From Anaerolineaceae bacterium UBA6073 (lineage in GTDB: Bacteria > Chloroflexota > Anaerolineae > Anaerolineales > Anaerolineaceae), in NCBI GenBank assembly GCA_002436085.1, contig DIXT01000001.1:1-30314 (forward strand): DNA of 30,314 nt, read 5' to 3'. The position numbers were made by a program, and so were the translations under genes. The notes under the pieces were generated by a model. The model did not search any database, was not told the origin of the DNA, and saw only the letters and a list, made by a program, of their open reading frames with translations. Below, piece by piece: positions 7,664 to 15,410 of this stretch (the stretch's first letter is position 1; each line of letters begins with the position of its first letter).

Positions 7664-8143
7664 ATGGCAGAACAAAAATTTGCTGAAAACGAGGTCGTTG
7701 AACTCGTCACCAAAATCGTCACTTCAATTGGCACTACAAGAGGCGATCTAATTCCCATTCTCCAGAAGGTTACCAATGAACTTGGCTACATTTCTCAGGA
7801 GGCTATCCAACAGATTTCGGTCCTATTAAAATTGCCGACCAAAGAAATCACATCTGTTGCCACCTTTTATCGGATGCTTTCTACAAAACCACACGGCAGA
7901 CACATTGTCCAGTTTTGTGAAAGCGCGCCATGTCACATTGCTGGAGGGAGAGAGGTGTTATCTGCTCTTAAAGAAGCGCTCCAATTGGAGCCTGGGGAAA
8001 CCAGCGCGGATAACAAGTGGACATTCTATACCACAAGCTGCCTGGGCATCTGTGGTGTCGGTCCGGTGATCCTGATTGACACGGAAATCCATGGAAATGT
8101 GACACCCGACCAAATTCCCAGCATTTTGGGAAGATATGAATAA
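7664..8143 (+). CDS. NuoE/HydC-like [2Fe-2S] subunit (second copy)
   Basis: Second NuoE-type subunit, 159 residues. A helical N-terminal part with SVATFYRML near residue 65-72 leads to the thioredoxin-fold cluster domain with all four ligands: C85 and C90 (FCESAPC), C126 and C130 (SCLGIC). It differs strongly from the copy at 4362 outside these motifs, so the duplication is old. It lies 26 bp after the first NuoF-like gene and 9 bp before the second, so it is likely the partner of the NuoF-like protein at 8153. ATG 7664 is preceded by CAGGAGC. Confidence 0.9.
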   Translation: MAEQKFAENEVVELVTKIVTSIGTTRGDLIPILQKVTNELGYISQEAIQQISVLLKLPTKEITSVATFYRMLSTKPHGRHIVQFCESAPCHIAGGREVLSALKEALQLEPGETSADNKWTFYTTSCLGICGVGPVILIDTEIHGNVTPDQIPSILGRYE

Positions 8144-8152
8144 GGAGCTGCG

Positions 8153-9772
8153 ATGAAAACTGTAAGATCCATGGTGCTTGTGTCAAGCGATCCAGAAAGT
8201 CAGAAGCGCGGTTCCACTGAGATTTACGCTGCATTCGAGCAACTGCTTAGCCAATACGGCTTATCCGAGGAAGTTCAGCTGACCTACGCGACCGACATTG
8301 GCAACAGCACCGCCGTCCCTCTGGTGATGATTTATCCTGAAGCAGTTATTTACGGACCTCTACTGGTCTCCGAAGTTCCGCATATTGTAGAAGAACACTT
8401 GTATAAAGGCCGCATCGTCGACGAAAAACTTGCCCCGCGTTATGCCCTTTCCGGCAGGATAGCCTGGCTGCAAGCCCGCAAGGGTACCTTACCCGCCGAG
8501 AACCGGGTTGTCTTGAAAAATGTTGGTCTTATTGATCCTGAATCCATCGATGATTACATTGCCCAGGACGGCTACCAGGCGCTTGGTCTGGCGCTCACAC
8601 AAACACCGGAAGAAGTTATTAAAACCATTAGCGATTCGGGTTTGCAGGGACGCGGCGGGGCTGGTTTCCCAACCGGCCTGAAGTGGAGTTTTGTCCGCAA
8701 GGCTGCCGGCGCCAAAAAGTACGTCATCTGCAACGCGGATGAGAGCGAGCCGGGCACTTTTAAGGATCGGGTGCTCCTGGAAGGCGACCCGCACAGAACC
8801 ATTGAAAGCATGCTGATTGCTGCTTATGCTGTTGGCGCCGACGAAGGTTACATCTATATTCGCGGTGAGTATCAACTTGCCCTTCAGAGGCTGGAAGCGG
8901 CCATCAAACAGGCTGAGGAATATGGTTTTTTGGGCAAGAACATCTTTGGTTCAGGACTGAACTTTCACTTGCACGTGCATGCCGGTGCCGGAGCTTACGT
9001 CTGTGGGGAAGAAACTGCGCTCATTGAGTCCCTTGAAGGTAAACGCGGCGAGCCGCGCTCAAGGCCGCCCTACCCAACAAACGAAGGGCTCTGGGGAAAA
9101 CCTACGCTGATAAACAATGTTGAAACACTTGCAAATATTCCTCCCATCATCATTCATGGTGCTGAGTGGTACCGAAAGATGGGTACTCCATCCAGCCCTG
9201 GCACAAAAGTTTACACCATCCTGGGTAATGTCAATGACAAAGGCTTGATTGAAGTGCCCATGGGGATTACCCTGCGGGAAATCATCACAATTTATGCCAA
9301 GGGGATGAAAGATGGCAACTTTAAGATGGCTCAAACTGGCGGCTCTGGCGGCTCCATTATCCCCTCCAGCTTGCAAGATACCCCGATGGATTTTGAATCC
9401 TTTAAAAAAGCGGGGGTTGCCCTTGGTTCGGGAGCGCTTCTGATTTGCAACGAAAATGTTTGTATCGTCGACCTTGCAAAGGTACTGATCAACTTTTTCC
9501 GTGTTGAAAGCTGCGGAAAATGCACTCCCTGCCGGATTGGCACAAAACGGGCTCTCGACATTCTCACAAACATCAGCAATGGGCAAGGAAAGATGGAAGA
9601 CCTGGATGAGCTTGAGAACCTCAGTCATGATCTAATCGCTTTGTCCAACTGCGGGCTCGGACAGACCGCCGGTACCCCCTTGAAAGAAATGTTGAACTAT
9701 TTCCGCGCCGAAGTGGAAGCACATATCAAGCTTGGCATCTGTCCAAGCGGCACTTGTCAAATGTACAACTAA
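8153..9772 (+). CDS. NuoF-like FMN and NAD(H)-binding subunit (second copy)
   Basis: Second diaphorase subunit, 539 residues. A thioredoxin-like N terminus (1-95) contains no cysteine, so it has no [2Fe-2S] site. FMN-binding GRGGAGFPTGLKW (167-179), NAD-binding GAGAYVCGEETAL (278-290) and the N3 cluster ligands C454, C457, C460 and C500 are all present. Unlike the copy at 5853 it has no C-terminal 2[4Fe-4S] ferredoxin and ends with a short CPSGTC tail. The two therefore share a core but differ in electron outlets. AAGGAGC precedes ATG 8153. The two-diaphorase arrangement suggests either two alternative complexes or one larger complex with two NAD(P)(H) sites. Confidence 0.93.
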   Translation: MKTVRSMVLVSSDPESQKRGSTEIYAAFEQLLSQYGLSEEVQLTYATDIGNSTAVPLVMIYPEAVIYGPLLVSEVPHIVEEHLYKGRIVDEKLAPRYALSGRIAWLQARKGTLPAENRVVLKNVGLIDPESIDDYIAQDGYQALGLALTQTPEEVIKTISDSGLQGRGGAGFPTGLKWSFVRKAAGAKKYVICNADESEPGTFKDRVLLEGDPHRTIESMLIAAYAVGADEGYIYIRGEYQLALQRLEAAIKQAEEYGFLGKNIFGSGLNFHLHVHAGAGAYVCGEETALIESLEGKRGEPRSRPPYPTNEGLWGKPTLINNVETLANIPPIIIHGAEWYRKMGTPSSPGTKVYTILGNVNDKGLIEVPMGITLREIITIYAKGMKDGNFKMAQTGGSGGSIIPSSLQDTPMDFESFKKAGVALGSGALLICNENVCIVDLAKVLINFFRVESCGKCTPCRIGTKRALDILTNISNGQGKMEDLDELENLSHDLIALSNCGLGQTAGTPLKEMLNYFRAEVEAHIKLGICPSGTCQMYN

Positions 9773-9802
9773 TCAACCCAATCATAAACATGCGAGGTAA
9801 AA

Positions 9803-10642
9803 ATGGCAGACAACACAATTTCAATAGATGATCTCACTCCAGCAGAAGTCGCAACCAAGGCAGTCGGTGTTGGCGTTAAAAAAGCCGGCCTGGACTTCTG
9901 GACGATGTTTGTTTTGGCACTCTTTGGCGGTGCTTTTATCGCTATTGGGGCTGTTCTGGCAACCACCGTTGGAAGCAACGGCGCTGAGTTTCCATACGGC
10001 CTGAACGCGCTCCTCAAGGGTCTGATCTTTACAGTTGGTCTGATTTTAGTCATCGTTGCCGGCGCGGAACTTTTCACTGGCAATAACCTGATGCTAATTG
10101 CGGTATTAAACAAAAAAATCACGCTTGGAAAGATGCTGCGCAATTGGGGCGTCGTTTACATTGGCAACCTGATTGGCTCCGTCATTGTTGCTCTCATCAT
10201 GGTCATGTCAAAGCAATACACATTTGCTGGCGGCGCAATTGGCAAAACCGCGCTGACCATCGCTAATACTAAGAGCGGACTTGAATTCTGGTCAGCGCTC
10301 GGATTAGGGATCATGTGCAACATCCTGGTCTGCCTTGCGGTTTGGATGACCTTCTCAGCCCGCACAACCGCCGGGAAGATCTTGGCAATCATCCCCCCCA
10401 TCTCGGCCTTTGTCGCCGCAGGGTTCGAACACAGCGTTGCGAACATGTACTTCATCCCGGTTGGCTTATTCATCAAAGCTTTCAATCCCGAGTTTTCTGC
10501 CCAAGCCGGTGAATTTGCGAATCTTAGCTGGGCAAATTTCTTTGTGAAGAATTTGCTTCCGGTTACGATCGGCAATATCATCGGCGGCGCGATCTTTATC
10601 GGCGCGGCCTACTGGTTCATATACCTGAGAAAACAAAAGTAA
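9803..10642 (+). CDS. Formate/nitrite transporter family channel (FocA-like)
   Basis: Membrane protein of 279 residues in the FNT family, pentameric channels for formate, nitrite or hydrosulfide. About six hydrophobic helices are visible. The family signature is AAGFEHSVANMYFIP, with H210 as the central gating histidine. The first re-entrant region carries AGAELFTGNN (86-95). ATG 9803 has CGAGGT upstream. Lying 30 bp after the second NuoF-like gene and 55 bp before the formate dehydrogenase, it most likely carries formate, the substrate or product of the neighbouring enzyme. Placement inside the enzyme operon argues against a nitrite role; this is inference from context. Confidence 0.92.
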   Translation: MADNTISIDDLTPAEVATKAVGVGVKKAGLDFWTMFVLALFGGAFIAIGAVLATTVGSNGAEFPYGLNALLKGLIFTVGLILVIVAGAELFTGNNLMLIAVLNKKITLGKMLRNWGVVYIGNLIGSVIVALIMVMSKQYTFAGGAIGKTALTIANTKSGLEFWSALGLGIMCNILVCLAVWMTFSARTTAGKILAIIPPISAFVAAGFEHSVANMYFIPVGLFIKAFNPEFSAQAGEFANLSWANFFVKNLLPVTIGNIIGGAIFIGAAYWFIYLRKQK

Positions 10643-10697
10643 ATCACTATTCTCACTTACCTGAAGTTCAGAATACTTTTCGTAGAAGGAAAACGAT

Positions 10698-13460
10698 ATG
10701 GTTAACTTGAAAATTAACGGCCGCGATATCCAGGCAGAACCCAGTTGGACAGTCCTGCAGGCAGCTCAGCACGCCGGAATTACCATCCCAACTTTGTGCA
10801 ACCACAAAGATCTCTCACCTACCGGCGCTTGCCGTATGTGCCTGGTGAGCGTTAAAGGGGCGCGCGGACTGACTACATCATGCACCACTCCGGTCGCGGA
10901 AGGAATGGAAGTTGTCACCGAGAATCAGGAGCTGGCAAAGTCCCGCCGATCTGTGCTCAAATTGCTCCTCAGCGTTTATCATGATGCCGGTTACACGAAT
11001 AACGATGCGGATAATGAACTCTTCAGGTGGGCGCGTTTCTATGAACTCGACCCTCAAGCGCTTATGTCTCCCACGCCACGCTATCCCGTTGACCAGGACC
11101 CCAATCCCTTTGTTTTCGTTGACCTGAACAAATGTATCCTGTGTACGCGCTGCGTTAGAGCCTGCGCTGAAATCCAGGGACGCTTCGTCTGGGGAATTTC
11201 CGAACGCGGCTTTGAATCCCATCTGGCAGCTGGCATGGATCAAAACATGCTGGACGCACGCTGTGAATCCTGCGGAGCCTGCGTCGCTTACTGTCCGACT
11301 GGCGCGCTCGCCCTCAAACCTACCGTCGCGGTTCCACCGGCGGAAAAGAAGGTCGCGACGACCTGCTCGTACTGCGGTGTGGGCTGTCAATTTGATCTCA
11401 ACGTCCTGGATGACCAGGTGATTCGCGTCACCTCAAACCCTGAAGCGCCCGTCAATGGTATGCACCTCTGTGTCAAAGGGCGCTTTGGCTTCTCGTACGT
11501 TCATCACACGGACCGCCTGACCAAACCAATGGTGCGTGAATACTTGCTGAAGGGTGAACCACGCCCGTCAAGCAAAGAGCGCGGTGCTTGGGTTGAAACC
11601 GATTGGGATACTGCCTTGGACTTGGCAGCTCAAAAACTTGCGAGTACGCGAGACAAATACGGACCGGATAGCGTCGGTGTCCTTTCTTCTGCCAAATGCA
11701 CGAACGAAGAAAATTACCTGATGAACAAGTTTGCGCGTCAGGTGATTGGCACCAATAATATTGACCACTGCGCCCGTCTCTGCCATGCAAGCACAGTCGC
11801 CGGGTTGGCAACAGCATTGGGCTCCGGTGCTATGACCAACTCTATGAAAGATATTGCAGAGTACGCCAATTCAATGCTGGTAATCGGTTCCAACACCACC
11901 GAGCAGCACCCTGTGTTTGGCTCAAAAATTCGCCAGGCTGTGCTGCGCCGAAACGTCAAGCTCATTGTTGCTGATCCACGCCAGATTGACCTGTGCGAAT
12001 TCGCAACACTGCACCTGCAGCAAAAACCTGGCACCGATATCCCTCTGATCAACGGTCTGATGAACATTATCCTCGAAAAAGGGTATGTAAATACCGCTTT
12101 TGTTGAAGAGCGCACAGAAAATTTTGATGTACTTGTTGAGAACCTCAAGCTTTACCCACCGGAAAAGGTTTCAAAAATCACCGGCGTCCCGGTTGATCAG
12201 CTCTATCAAGCCGTAGAAATCATCGTCCAGAACGCTCCTATGGCGGTCTTCTGGGCAATGGGAATCACGCAGCACACAACCGGTGTACACAACGTTTTCG
12301 CCCTGGCTGATTTACAAATGATGCTGGGTAATTTTGGCATCCCTGGCGGCGGTGTTAACCCCCTGCGCGGACAAAACAATGTGCAAGGCGCTTGCGATAT
12401 GGGCTGTCTTGTCAATGTCTATCCAGGCTACCAGGCTGTTACTGCCGAGGCCTCCCGGCGCAAGTTCGAGGAAGCCTGGGGGACTAATCTCTCAGATAAA
12501 ATCGGCAAGACTGTGACCGAAATCATTCCGGGTGTCTTAGAGGGTACTACCAAAGCGCTTTATGTCCTGGGTGAAAACCCTGCGATGACTGACCCCGATT
12601 CAAATCACATCCACCACTGCCTTGAAGAACTTGATTTCTTTGTACTCCAGGACATCTTCCCTACAGAAAGCTCTGTGTACGCGGATATCCTTTTACCTGG
12701 AGTTTCCTTCGTGGAAAAAACCGGCACCTTTACCAATACCGAGCGCAGGGTGCAGATGGTTCGCCAGGCGATTAGCCCGCGCGGTGAAGCCCGTCAGGAT
12801 TGGCAGATCACCTCGGATATTGCCCGCCGTGTAATTGCGCTTGGCGGACGCCGGATTTATCCTACTCCCTGGTCTGGCTGGAATTACTCCAATTCTGCCG
12901 AAATCATGGCCGAGGTCGCTGCGCTTACGCCCAGTTACGGCGGCATCTCCCACCAACGCCTCGATACGGAAGGGTCGCTTTGCTGGCCTTGTCCCACGGC
13001 GGAGCACCCCGGCACGCCGATACTGCATATTGGTAAGTTCACGCGCGGAAAAGGGAACTTCATCCCAGCTATCCACCTGGATCCTTCGGAACTCCCGGAC
13101 GAGGAATACCCGATTATGCTCACAACCGGCCGTGTAATTTACCACTGGCACAGCGGTGAAATGACCCGCCGAGTCAAGGAATTGATGGAAGTCTACGGTC
13201 AGGCGCTGATTGAAGTTTCTCCTGCGGATGCTTACAAACTTGGTCTGAACGGTGAACTCACCAAGGTCAAAGTTACCTCACGGCGCGGCTCCATCACAGC
13301 CCAGGCTTGGGTGACTGACCGCGTACCGGAGGGTTTGATCTACGGTAACTTCCATTTCCCTGAGAACAACATCAACTATCTGACCAAGGCAGCCCTGGAT
13401 CCCATCGCTAAGATTCCAGAATTTAAAGTTTCCGCTGTAAAAGTGGAAGCGGTTGCCTAG
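10698..13460 (+). CDS. fdhA: NAD-dependent formate dehydrogenase catalytic subunit, NuoG-fused, cysteine type
   Basis: Mo/W-bis-MGD enzyme of 920 residues interconverting formate and CO2. Order: [2Fe-2S] ferredoxin (C34, C45, C48, C62); a NuoG-type region at ~75-115 lacking the His-Cys3 residues; a 2[4Fe-4S] domain (C146/149/152/156 and C189/192/195/199); the catalytic-domain [4Fe-4S] (C223, C226, C230, C258); the MopB core; and the C-terminal cofactor-binding domain from ~810. The metal ligand position in HCARLCHAS is C362, encoded TGC at 11781-11783, not selenocysteine; H363 follows as in the family. It ends the operon before a clear terminator. AGAAGGAAA precedes the ATG. Context points to a complex with the NuoE/F-like subunits, in place of the hydrogenase subunit usual in this gene order. 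Confidence 0.94.
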   Translation: MVNLKINGRDIQAEPSWTVLQAAQHAGITIPTLCNHKDLSPTGACRMCLVSVKGARGLTTSCTTPVAEGMEVVTENQELAKSRRSVLKLLLSVYHDAGYTNNDADNELFRWARFYELDPQALMSPTPRYPVDQDPNPFVFVDLNKCILCTRCVRACAEIQGRFVWGISERGFESHLAAGMDQNMLDARCESCGACVAYCPTGALALKPTVAVPPAEKKVATTCSYCGVGCQFDLNVLDDQVIRVTSNPEAPVNGMHLCVKGRFGFSYVHHTDRLTKPMVREYLLKGEPRPSSKERGAWVETDWDTALDLAAQKLASTRDKYGPDSVGVLSSAKCTNEENYLMNKFARQVIGTNNIDHCARLCHASTVAGLATALGSGAMTNSMKDIAEYANSMLVIGSNTTEQHPVFGSKIRQAVLRRNVKLIVADPRQIDLCEFATLHLQQKPGTDIPLINGLMNIILEKGYVNTAFVEERTENFDVLVENLKLYPPEKVSKITGVPVDQLYQAVEIIVQNAPMAVFWAMGITQHTTGVHNVFALADLQMMLGNFGIPGGGVNPLRGQNNVQGACDMGCLVNVYPGYQAVTAEASRRKFEEAWGTNLSDKIGKTVTEIIPGVLEGTTKALYVLGENPAMTDPDSNHIHHCLEELDFFVLQDIFPTESSVYADILLPGVSFVEKTGTFTNTERRVQMVRQAISPRGEARQDWQITSDIARRVIALGGRRIYPTPWSGWNYSNSAEIMAEVAALTPSYGGISHQRLDTEGSLCWPCPTAEHPGTPILHIGKFTRGKGNFIPAIHLDPSELPDEEYPIMLTTGRVIYHWHSGEMTRRVKELMEVYGQALIEVSPADAYKLGLNGELTKVKVTSRRGSITAQAWVTDRVPEGLIYGNFHFPENNINYLTKAALDPIAKIPEFKVSAVKVEAVA

Positions 13461-13473
13461 ACGACAATCATAG

Positions 13474-13507
13474 AAAATAGCCCGGCAATTTAGCTGGGCT
13501 ATTTTTA
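13474..13507. terminator. Bidirectional intrinsic terminator between fdhA and mobA
   Basis: AATAGCCCGGC and GCTGGGCTATT form an ~11-bp stem with one G-T pair around a six-base loop, followed by a T run on the plus strand and TTTT on the minus strand. It can end both convergent units; its edge touches the mobA stop codon. Confidence 0.85.
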
Positions 13508-14137
13508 TATTTCCTTTGCGAGGGTTTCCGCGCGCTTAAAATCTTCTGGCGTGTTGATATTGAAAAAAGCTAAATTGCGTGGGTCATGCCTACGGCAAAA
13601 TTCTTCGTCCAATTCTAGAACTTTGACCTCAGAATACCAGGAGATAAGCCGGCGCTTCTCCATCTGGATAGCGTGCAAGATAGCTTGACGACAAGTTTCC
13701 CGTCTATATACTGCATGCAGAGGTTCGTAATAATCCTCAATCAGCAATGGGACTGCGACATCCATACCAGTTTGCCTGAGCAAATTTGCACCCCCAAGCA
13801 GAATACCGGGATTAACAAATGGTAAATCACAGGCAACCACCGCAACCAGTTCACAGTGCGATTCTTCCATCGCAGTATAAAGCCCGCCAATTGCCCCTTT
13901 ACCTGGTATCGTGTCGGATGTGAATCTGACGGGTAAATCCGGAAGAATTCTTTCGTCATTAGCCACAACGATAACTTCCGAGGCGATTGGCGCAAGAATA
14001 TTGAAAATTCTCTCCAAAAGCGGAGTCCCCAAAAACGGCAGGAGAGATTTAGGCGTTCCCATTCGGTTAGAATTCCCGCCTGCTTGAATAACAACGCTTA
14101 AAGGTTCCAAAGTTCGTTTGCCTGCATTTGAAATCAT
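13505..14137 (-). CDS. mobA: Molybdenum cofactor guanylyltransferase
   Basis: Nucleotidyltransferase of about 210 residues that would attach GMP to molybdopterin, giving the MGD cofactor that formate dehydrogenase requires. The N-terminal signature is VIQAGGNSNRMGTPKSLLP (LxAGGxSxRMGxxKALL type), followed by GAIGGLYTAME and the metal-binding VACDLPFVNP. The tail FNINTPEDFKRAE is typical of MobA. I chose ATG 14137, which gives a normal length; an open frame to 14263 would add 42 unrelated residues and run over fdhD. A TATAAT box sits only nine bases upstream, so the message may be nearly leaderless. It is divergent from fdhD and convergent with fdhA, fitting a shared role in enzyme maturation. 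Confidence 0.88.
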   Translation of the reverse strand: MISNAGKRTLEPLSVVIQAGGNSNRMGTPKSLLPFLGTPLLERIFNILAPIASEVIVVANDERILPDLPVRFTSDTIPGKGAIGGLYTAMEESHCELVAVVACDLPFVNPGILLGGANLLRQTGMDVAVPLLIEDYYEPLHAVYRRETCRQAILHAIQMEKRRLISWYSEVKVLELDEEFCRRHDPRNLAFFNINTPEDFKRAETLAKEI

Positions 14138-14154
14138 CCAAACTTCATTATAAT
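14128..14154. promoter_or_regulatory. Candidate divergent -10 boxes for mobA and fdhD
   Basis: The palindromic ATTATAAT at 14147-14154 provides a perfect TATAAT on both strands. On the plus strand TTGAAA at 14128-14133 is a possible -35, but with a short 15-bp spacer. On the minus strand no clear -35 is seen and the start would lie about three bases from the mobA ATG. Confidence 0.35.
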
Positions 14155-14236
14155 TGTCTTTAAGAAACCAGGCGGCATTCGCGGCAAAGGCAGCCGCGCG
14201 GTATTTTTCGCCTGAAAAAGATTTTTGAGAGGCATG

Positions 14237-14998
14237 ATGAGGCAAGCTTTTGTCGAAAAACAAGTATGGCTCTATTCCCGATCAAGCGAGAATAGTAACG
14301 AAACCCGCAAACCCGTTATAACAGAACACGCCGCCGCGCTGTATGTTAACAACGAGCCCTGGCTCACCTTCATTTGCTCCCCCACGGACCTGGAAGCGCT
14401 GGCGCTTGGCTTTCTGTATGGCGAAAACATCATCACCGACCTGGCGGAAATCAGTTCACTAAAGCTGGAAGACAGCGGCAGCCGGATTATGGTTAGCCTG
14501 ACCCACACATCCGAAAAACCAGCCCACTTTCACCGCACCTCCACTGGATATGCGCTGGATAGCAAGCTGTCCCCCCCTCTCTTGCCAGCAGACTCTACCC
14601 TGAAACCCGGTAATGTCCTGGATATATACCGCCAGTTTATGGACCAGCAAGAACTACATGAGCATGTGGGAGGCTTTCACAGCGCCGGTCTGAGCGACGG
14701 GTTTAGCGTACCCATTATGGTAGAGGACCTGGGCCGGCATAACTGTGTCGATAAACTCACAGGTTTATTCTTACTGCAAAACCGCCCGTTCACGCCGAAC
14801 CTGCTGCTGCTCAGCGGCAGAATTAGCTCGGAAATGGTGTTCAAGACCTTCGCGCTGGGTATCCCTCTGATCGTATCGCGTACATCCCCTACCGCACTGG
14901 CAATTGACACCGCCTGGGAGGCTGGAATAACCCTGATAGGATACCTGCGCGGTGCGCAGTTCGAGGTCTACAGCCACCCGGAACGCCTGCAGGGATAG
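14237..14998 (+). CDS. fdhD: FdhD-like formate dehydrogenase maturation protein lacking CxxC
   Basis: Protein of 253 residues in the FdhD family, which transfers sulfur from a cysteine desulfurase to the Mo/W cofactor. Recognisable are ICSPTDLEALALGFLYGENII (split as FICSPTDLEAL and ALGFLYGENI), GGFHSAGL, VEDLGRHNCVDKL, LLLSGRISSEMV, and SRTSPTALAIDTAWEAGI. The catalytic loop normally reads TSxCGxCG; here it reads TSTGYALD (around residues 101-108), so both CxxC cysteines are absent. Only two other cysteines are present, at about 47 and 170. I chose ATG 14237 with GAGAGG upstream; ATG 14234 and TTG 14225 are alternatives. It sits opposite mobA next to fdhA, so the role is likely kept even if the chemistry differs. 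Confidence 0.88.
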   Translation: MRQAFVEKQVWLYSRSSENSNETRKPVITEHAAALYVNNEPWLTFICSPTDLEALALGFLYGENIITDLAEISSLKLEDSGSRIMVSLTHTSEKPAHFHRTSTGYALDSKLSPPLLPADSTLKPGNVLDIYRQFMDQQELHEHVGGFHSAGLSDGFSVPIMVEDLGRHNCVDKLTGLFLLQNRPFTPNLLLLSGRISSEMVFKTFALGIPLIVSRTSPTALAIDTAWEAGITLIGYLRGAQFEVYSHPERLQG

Positions 14999-15043
14999 AA
15001 ACTTTTCTCACCTGAGACCAAAGCTTTGCCTGTGCCGAAGGGT

Positions 15044-15049
15044 TATAAT
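15044..15049 (+). promoter_or_regulatory. -10 box immediately upstream of hypA
   Basis: A perfect TATAAT ends seven bases before the hypA ATG, and no ribosome-binding site lies between them. Transcription would start at or next to the ATG, implying a leaderless message for the hyp operon. The -35 position is weak. Confidence 0.45.
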
Positions 15050-15056
15050 CGCGGGT

Positions 15057-15410
15057 ATGCACGAGCTCGCTGTGACAGAAAGCATCCTGGAAATCGCCAA
15101 CCAAGCTGCGTTGGAAAGCCGCGCCGCTCGGGTGACAGATATCTACCTGACGATCGGTCAGCTTTCCTCCATCGTTGACGATTCCGTCCAGTTCTACTGG
15201 GACCATATCAGTCTGGATACCCTCAGCGAAGGCGCCGTACTACATTTTAAGCGTGTGCCAGCCCGACTGCGCTGTAAAGCTTGCGGGAATGAATACGAAC
15301 TTAACGAGGAGCTGATGCCATGCCCAGCCTGCGGGAGCATCGCGCTTGAAATAATAAGCGGTGAAGAGCTGCTTATTGATCATATTGAGGTTATAAGAGA
15401 GGAAAAATGA
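15057..15410 (+). CDS. hypA: [NiFe]-hydrogenase nickel-insertion protein HypA
   Basis: Nickel metallochaperone of 117 residues, the usual HypA size. It opens with the invariant MHE, whose amino terminus, H2 and E3 bind nickel. The zinc loop has C73/C76 (CKAC) and C89/C92 (CPAC). I start at ATG 15057 because MHELAVTESIL is the conserved N terminus. No Shine-Dalgarno is visible, but TATAAT ends seven bases upstream. The stop overlaps the hypB start as ATGA, so the two are coupled. It is the first gene of a six-gene hyp operon. Confidence 0.96.
   Translation: MHELAVTESILEIANQAALESRAARVTDIYLTIGQLSSIVDDSVQFYWDHISLDTLSEGAVLHFKRVPARLRCKACGNEYELNEELMPCPACGSIALEIISGEELLIDHIEVIREEK

Noticed and set aside
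9059..9628. Minus-strand open frame of 189 codons within the second NuoF-like gene
   Set aside because: It is antisense to conserved cluster and NAD motifs, which can only come from the plus-strand frame.
10643..10697. Hairpin CTGAAGTTCAG before fdhA as a terminator
   Set aside because: The stem is only five base pairs with a one-base loop and no T run follows, so it is unlikely to stop transcription.
11775..11790. Selenocysteine at the formate dehydrogenase active site
   Set aside because: The codon at the metal ligand position is TGC, an ordinary cysteine, and no in-frame TGA occurs in the gene.
4362..13460. [FeFe]-hydrogenase catalytic subunit
   Set aside because: No H-cluster motifs of the TSCCPxW or FxGxCxxC type are found. 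The large subunit carries formate dehydrogenase motifs instead.
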